DNA of 64,000 bases from positions 397,813 to 461,812 of the forward strand of contig JBBAKN010000001.1 in assembly GCA_040403555.1 (NCBI GenBank). Direction: 5' to 3'. The translations under genes and the position numbers were made by a program. Numbering within the stretch: the stretch's first letter is position 1; each line of letters begins with the position of its first letter. The stretch is from JAIPAN01 sp040403555 (GTDB lineage: Bacteria > Bacteroidota > Bacteroidia > Sphingobacteriales > Sphingobacteriaceae). Shown here one piece after another: positions 62,337 to 64,000 of this stretch. Under the pieces are notes generated by a model that saw only the letters and a list, made by a program, of their open reading frames with translations, did not search any database and was not told where the DNA came from.

Positions 62337-62465
62337 ACTGATAGACAAAGAAAAAGCCATCATTTCTGATGGCTTGTCCAGTGAAGCTCCCTTAATAGGG
62401 GGAATGTTGCAGCCGGTTTTATTGTTAGGGCTAGAACGTACAAGGAAATGATGGGTTGAACTTCG
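62337..62465 (-). repeat. Hairpin-bearing intergenic repeat, copy C
   Basis: Shares the 22-base lead with copy B, has its own hairpin AGCCATCA-TTTC-TGATGGCT with T5 on the minus strand, and its tail (aaggaaatgatgggttgaacttcg) matches the end of copy A. It is downstream of the DUF2975 operon and would terminate it. Confidence 0.6.
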
Positions 62466-62498
62466 GGTAAAATTAAAAGAAGTTAAATGAGGAATATA

Positions 62499-62792
62499 TT
62501 AGTTTCCCGCAAACGGCGTTCCAAAAACACCAATAGCCAACTCAGCCCATACGAGTAAACATAATAGTCCTAATATTCCCATGTAAATTATTCTGTTTTT
62601 AACGTTTTTTGTTTTATTTAAAATAAAACGTATTCCAATACTTACAAAAAGGATTAGCGCACCCATAATGATAAAATCAAAAAGGCTCCAATTAACTTCT
62701 TCAGTAATAGACATTCCTATTAATGGTACAATTAATAAAAACTGTGGATATAAAACGCGCAATTTTTTATTCTTGAAATTAATTAAATTCAT
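62499..62792 (-). CDS. Small three-helix membrane protein, paralogue 2
   Basis: 97 aa, same design and tail as the 60589-60864 protein (WAELAIGVFGTPFAGN), with a more basic start MNLINFKNKKLRVLYPQFL. It lies 10 bases after the XRE gene and is the last gene of the DUF2975 operon. The location suggests a role in the same membrane process, not yet known. Confidence 0.8.
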   Translation of the reverse strand: MNLINFKNKKLRVLYPQFLLIVPLIGMSITEEVNWSLFDFIIMGALILFVSIGIRFILNKTKNVKNRIIYMGILGLLCLLVWAELAIGVFGTPFAGN

Positions 62793-62802
62793 ATTTAAAA
62801 AT

Positions 62803-63006
62803 TTATTTTTTGTATTCTAATATATCTGATGGCTGACAGTCTAACGCTTTGCAAATTGCTTCTAAAGTGCTAAAACGAATTGCTTTAGCTTTACCCGTTT
62901 TGAGAATTGAAAGGTTTGATAAAGTCAAGTCAACTCGCTCTGAAAGTTCATTCAGTGAAATCTTTCTTTTAGCCATTATGACATCCAAGTTTACAATAAT
63001 TGGCAT
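62803..63006 (-). CDS. XRE-family transcriptional regulator (YozG-like)
   Basis: 67-aa single helix-turn-helix protein: VNLDVIMAKRKISLNELSER, VDLTLSNLSILKTGKAKAIRF (recognition helix region), STLEAICKALDCQPSDILEYKK. The end EALxxQPSDILEY is typical of the HTH_26 group paired with DUF2975. It sits 3 bases after the DUF2975 gene and probably represses this operon through the palindrome at 63545-63567. Confidence 0.88.
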   Translation of the reverse strand: MPIIVNLDVIMAKRKISLNELSERVDLTLSNLSILKTGKAKAIRFSTLEAICKALDCQPSDILEYKK

Positions 63007-63009
63007 AGA

Positions 63010-63489
63010 TTAAACAGTTAAGTCATTTTCAGTTTTTATATCAAATGCATTTTGTAATAATTTTTCGAATATTGCTGCTGCAGTTGCCACTACAAAAGAA
63101 GAAAAAGTTGTTACAATGCATATGGCAACAAATCCAGCAGGGTCATCCTCTTTATTATGAAAAATTATAATATATAACCCTGAAAAAAATATAAAGCCAC
63201 CAAGTATTATTGCACAGGATTTAATAATTTTTAACGTTTGCACTGCACTAAAAGTAAATACTTTATTTTGACCAATATAACTAAGTAATTTAAACGCCTG
63301 ATATAATGCAATAAAAAAAGCAATAGACCCGGTATATGCTAGCAAGATAAATGGGTCAGTATAAATTCTGAATAAATTTAAGTTCGTAGCTCTTCCCTCA
63401 ATTAAGGGTGCCCAAATTAAAAAAGTAATTGTAATCAAGCCAATCAGTAAAATAACTAATTGTAAAAATACAACAGAAAATTTTGTCAT
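63010..63489 (-). CDS. DUF2975 family membrane protein
   Basis: 159 aa with four hydrophobic segments and the family sequence YQAFKLLSYIGQNKVFTFSAVQTLKIIK between helices 2 and 3. DUF2975 proteins are almost always encoded next to a small XRE regulator, as here. Function unknown. First gene of a three-gene operon. Confidence 0.85.
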   Translation of the reverse strand: MTKFSVVFLQLVILLIGLITITFLIWAPLIEGRATNLNLFRIYTDPFILLAYTGSIAFFIALYQAFKLLSYIGQNKVFTFSAVQTLKIIKSCAIILGGFIFFSGLYIIIFHNKEDDPAGFVAICIVTTFSSFVVATAAAIFEKLLQNAFDIKTENDLTV

Positions 63490-64000
63490 TTCATTCCATT
63501 TTTATTGAACGCAATTTAATAAATAAATATTAATAATTAATACTAATTTATTGTTAAACAATAAATTTTGATATTTCAAATAAATTATTTCTTCGGCTTA
63601 TTGATATTTCTAAACAATTAAAAGATGTAAAACGCTAAAGTATTGATGGACAATGAAAATTTTATAAAACTCTCTACTGACCTCGAACCACAAAATCCAA
63701 CATTAAATCTTCCTCCAATTTACACGAAGTTTTATAATATTAAAATCATGAAATCTCAGTGTTTTAAATAACTCTTGGCACACTCTTGGCACAAATAGAA
63801 AATCACAGGTATAATCCCCAACTAAAAATGCCGAAAAACCACTAAACCCTCTATTGGGCTCGAACCACGAAAATCTACGAATGGATGTAATAGGGGATGT
63901 TTTTAAACGAAAAAAGTCACTATTTCTAGTGACTTTCCTGTTTGCTCCCCGGAACATTCAATATTCGAACCAATTAGTCATTGATTTAGAAGCCCTTTCT
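63490..64000. other. Right-hand region without a convincing gene
   Basis: The 63490-63700 part is very AT-rich and holds the palindrome described separately. From 63680 to the edge three copies of TCGAACCA occur (63683, 63860, 63965), each in a context that resembles a tRNA T arm read on the opposite strand, and a hairpin (agtcacta...tagtgact, near 63915) followed by gctcccc. No complete tRNA folds. This may be an integration border or degraded tRNA sequence. Confidence 0.5.
63545..63567. promoter_or_regulatory. Perfect 23-bp palindrome, likely operator of the DUF2975-XRE operon
   Basis: AATTTATTGTT-A-AACAATAAATT: two 11-base arms that are exact complements around a central A. It lies about 56 bases upstream of the DUF2975 start, where a repressor of this operon would bind. 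A hairpin in RNA is the alternative, but no U run follows. Confidence 0.6.

Noticed and set aside
63703..63957. 84-codon ORF on the minus strand near the right edge
   Set aside because: Composition (many Phe and Arg), position over repeat-like TCGAACCA sequence and lack of any recognisable domain make it look spurious. It overlaps non-coding features.
63945..64000. Possible tRNA at the right edge
   Set aside because: The T-loop-like TTCGAA and a GGGGAGC end are present, but the T stem does not pair and no anticodon arm forms in the visible part.

Overview
The window is a chromosomal segment of a member of the Bacteroidota. The evidence is the ribosomal operon ending secY-map-infA-rpmJ-rpsM-rpsK-rpsD, promoters of the TTTG-N19/20-TAnnTTTG type, near absence of Shine-Dalgarno sequences, a type IX secretion (T9SS) type B adhesin next to a PorP/SprF gene, a DUF2723 membrane protein and a trpEGDCFBA operon. 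A Sphingobacteriia-like host is my best guess, but no rRNA is present to settle it.

Layout. 1-12.9 kb (minus strand): the S10/spc/alpha ribosomal gene string from rplC down to a truncated rpsD, including secY, map and infA. 13.0-23.4 kb (minus): a PorP/SprF gene and a giant (about 3,116 aa) PKD/Ig-repeat adhesin with a T9SS type B C-terminus. This pair sits between rpsJ and rplC, which are normally adjacent. The 10-N gap inside the adhesin looks spurious: merging a 7-base overlap restores one reading frame. 23.6-27.0 kb (minus): the str operon rpsL-rpsG-fusA-rpsJ. 27.2-32.3 kb (minus): M1 metallopeptidase, ArsC/Spx-like protein, pth, L25, prs and tRNA-Gln. 32.5-35.5 kb (plus): DUF2723 protein. 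35.5-40.2 kb: accA, a SIMPL-domain protein, an unknown secreted protein, an Er-VIT1 iron transporter and a PAP2 phosphatase. 40.3-44.4 kb (plus): a three-gene operon of glycosylasparaginase, CutC and beta-mannosidase that fits breakdown of the N-glycan core. 44.4-46.3 kb (minus): aguA-aguB, the agmatine-to-putrescine route. 46.4-49.2 kb: a secreted amidase and a frameshifted LamG lipoprotein flanked by imperfect direct repeats. 49.3-55.9 kb (minus): the complete tryptophan operon preceded by a good promoter and a 20-aa leader peptide with tandem Trp codons, i.e. an attenuator. 56-58.8 kb: an NTF2-like lipoprotein and katG. 59-60.4 kb: two glycosyltransferase-type genes. 60.6-64 kb: small membrane proteins (one pair of paralogues), a second NTF2-like lipoprotein, a DUF2975-XRE module with a perfect 23-bp palindrome upstream, and at least three copies of a hairpin-bearing intergenic repeat.

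No CRISPR array, transposase or recombinase gene was seen. The observations most worth following are the trp leader with its three mutually related hairpins, the secretion/adhesin pair inserted into the ribosomal superoperon, the homopolymer frameshift in the LamG lipoprotein, the palindrome of the DUF2975 module and the intergenic repeat family.
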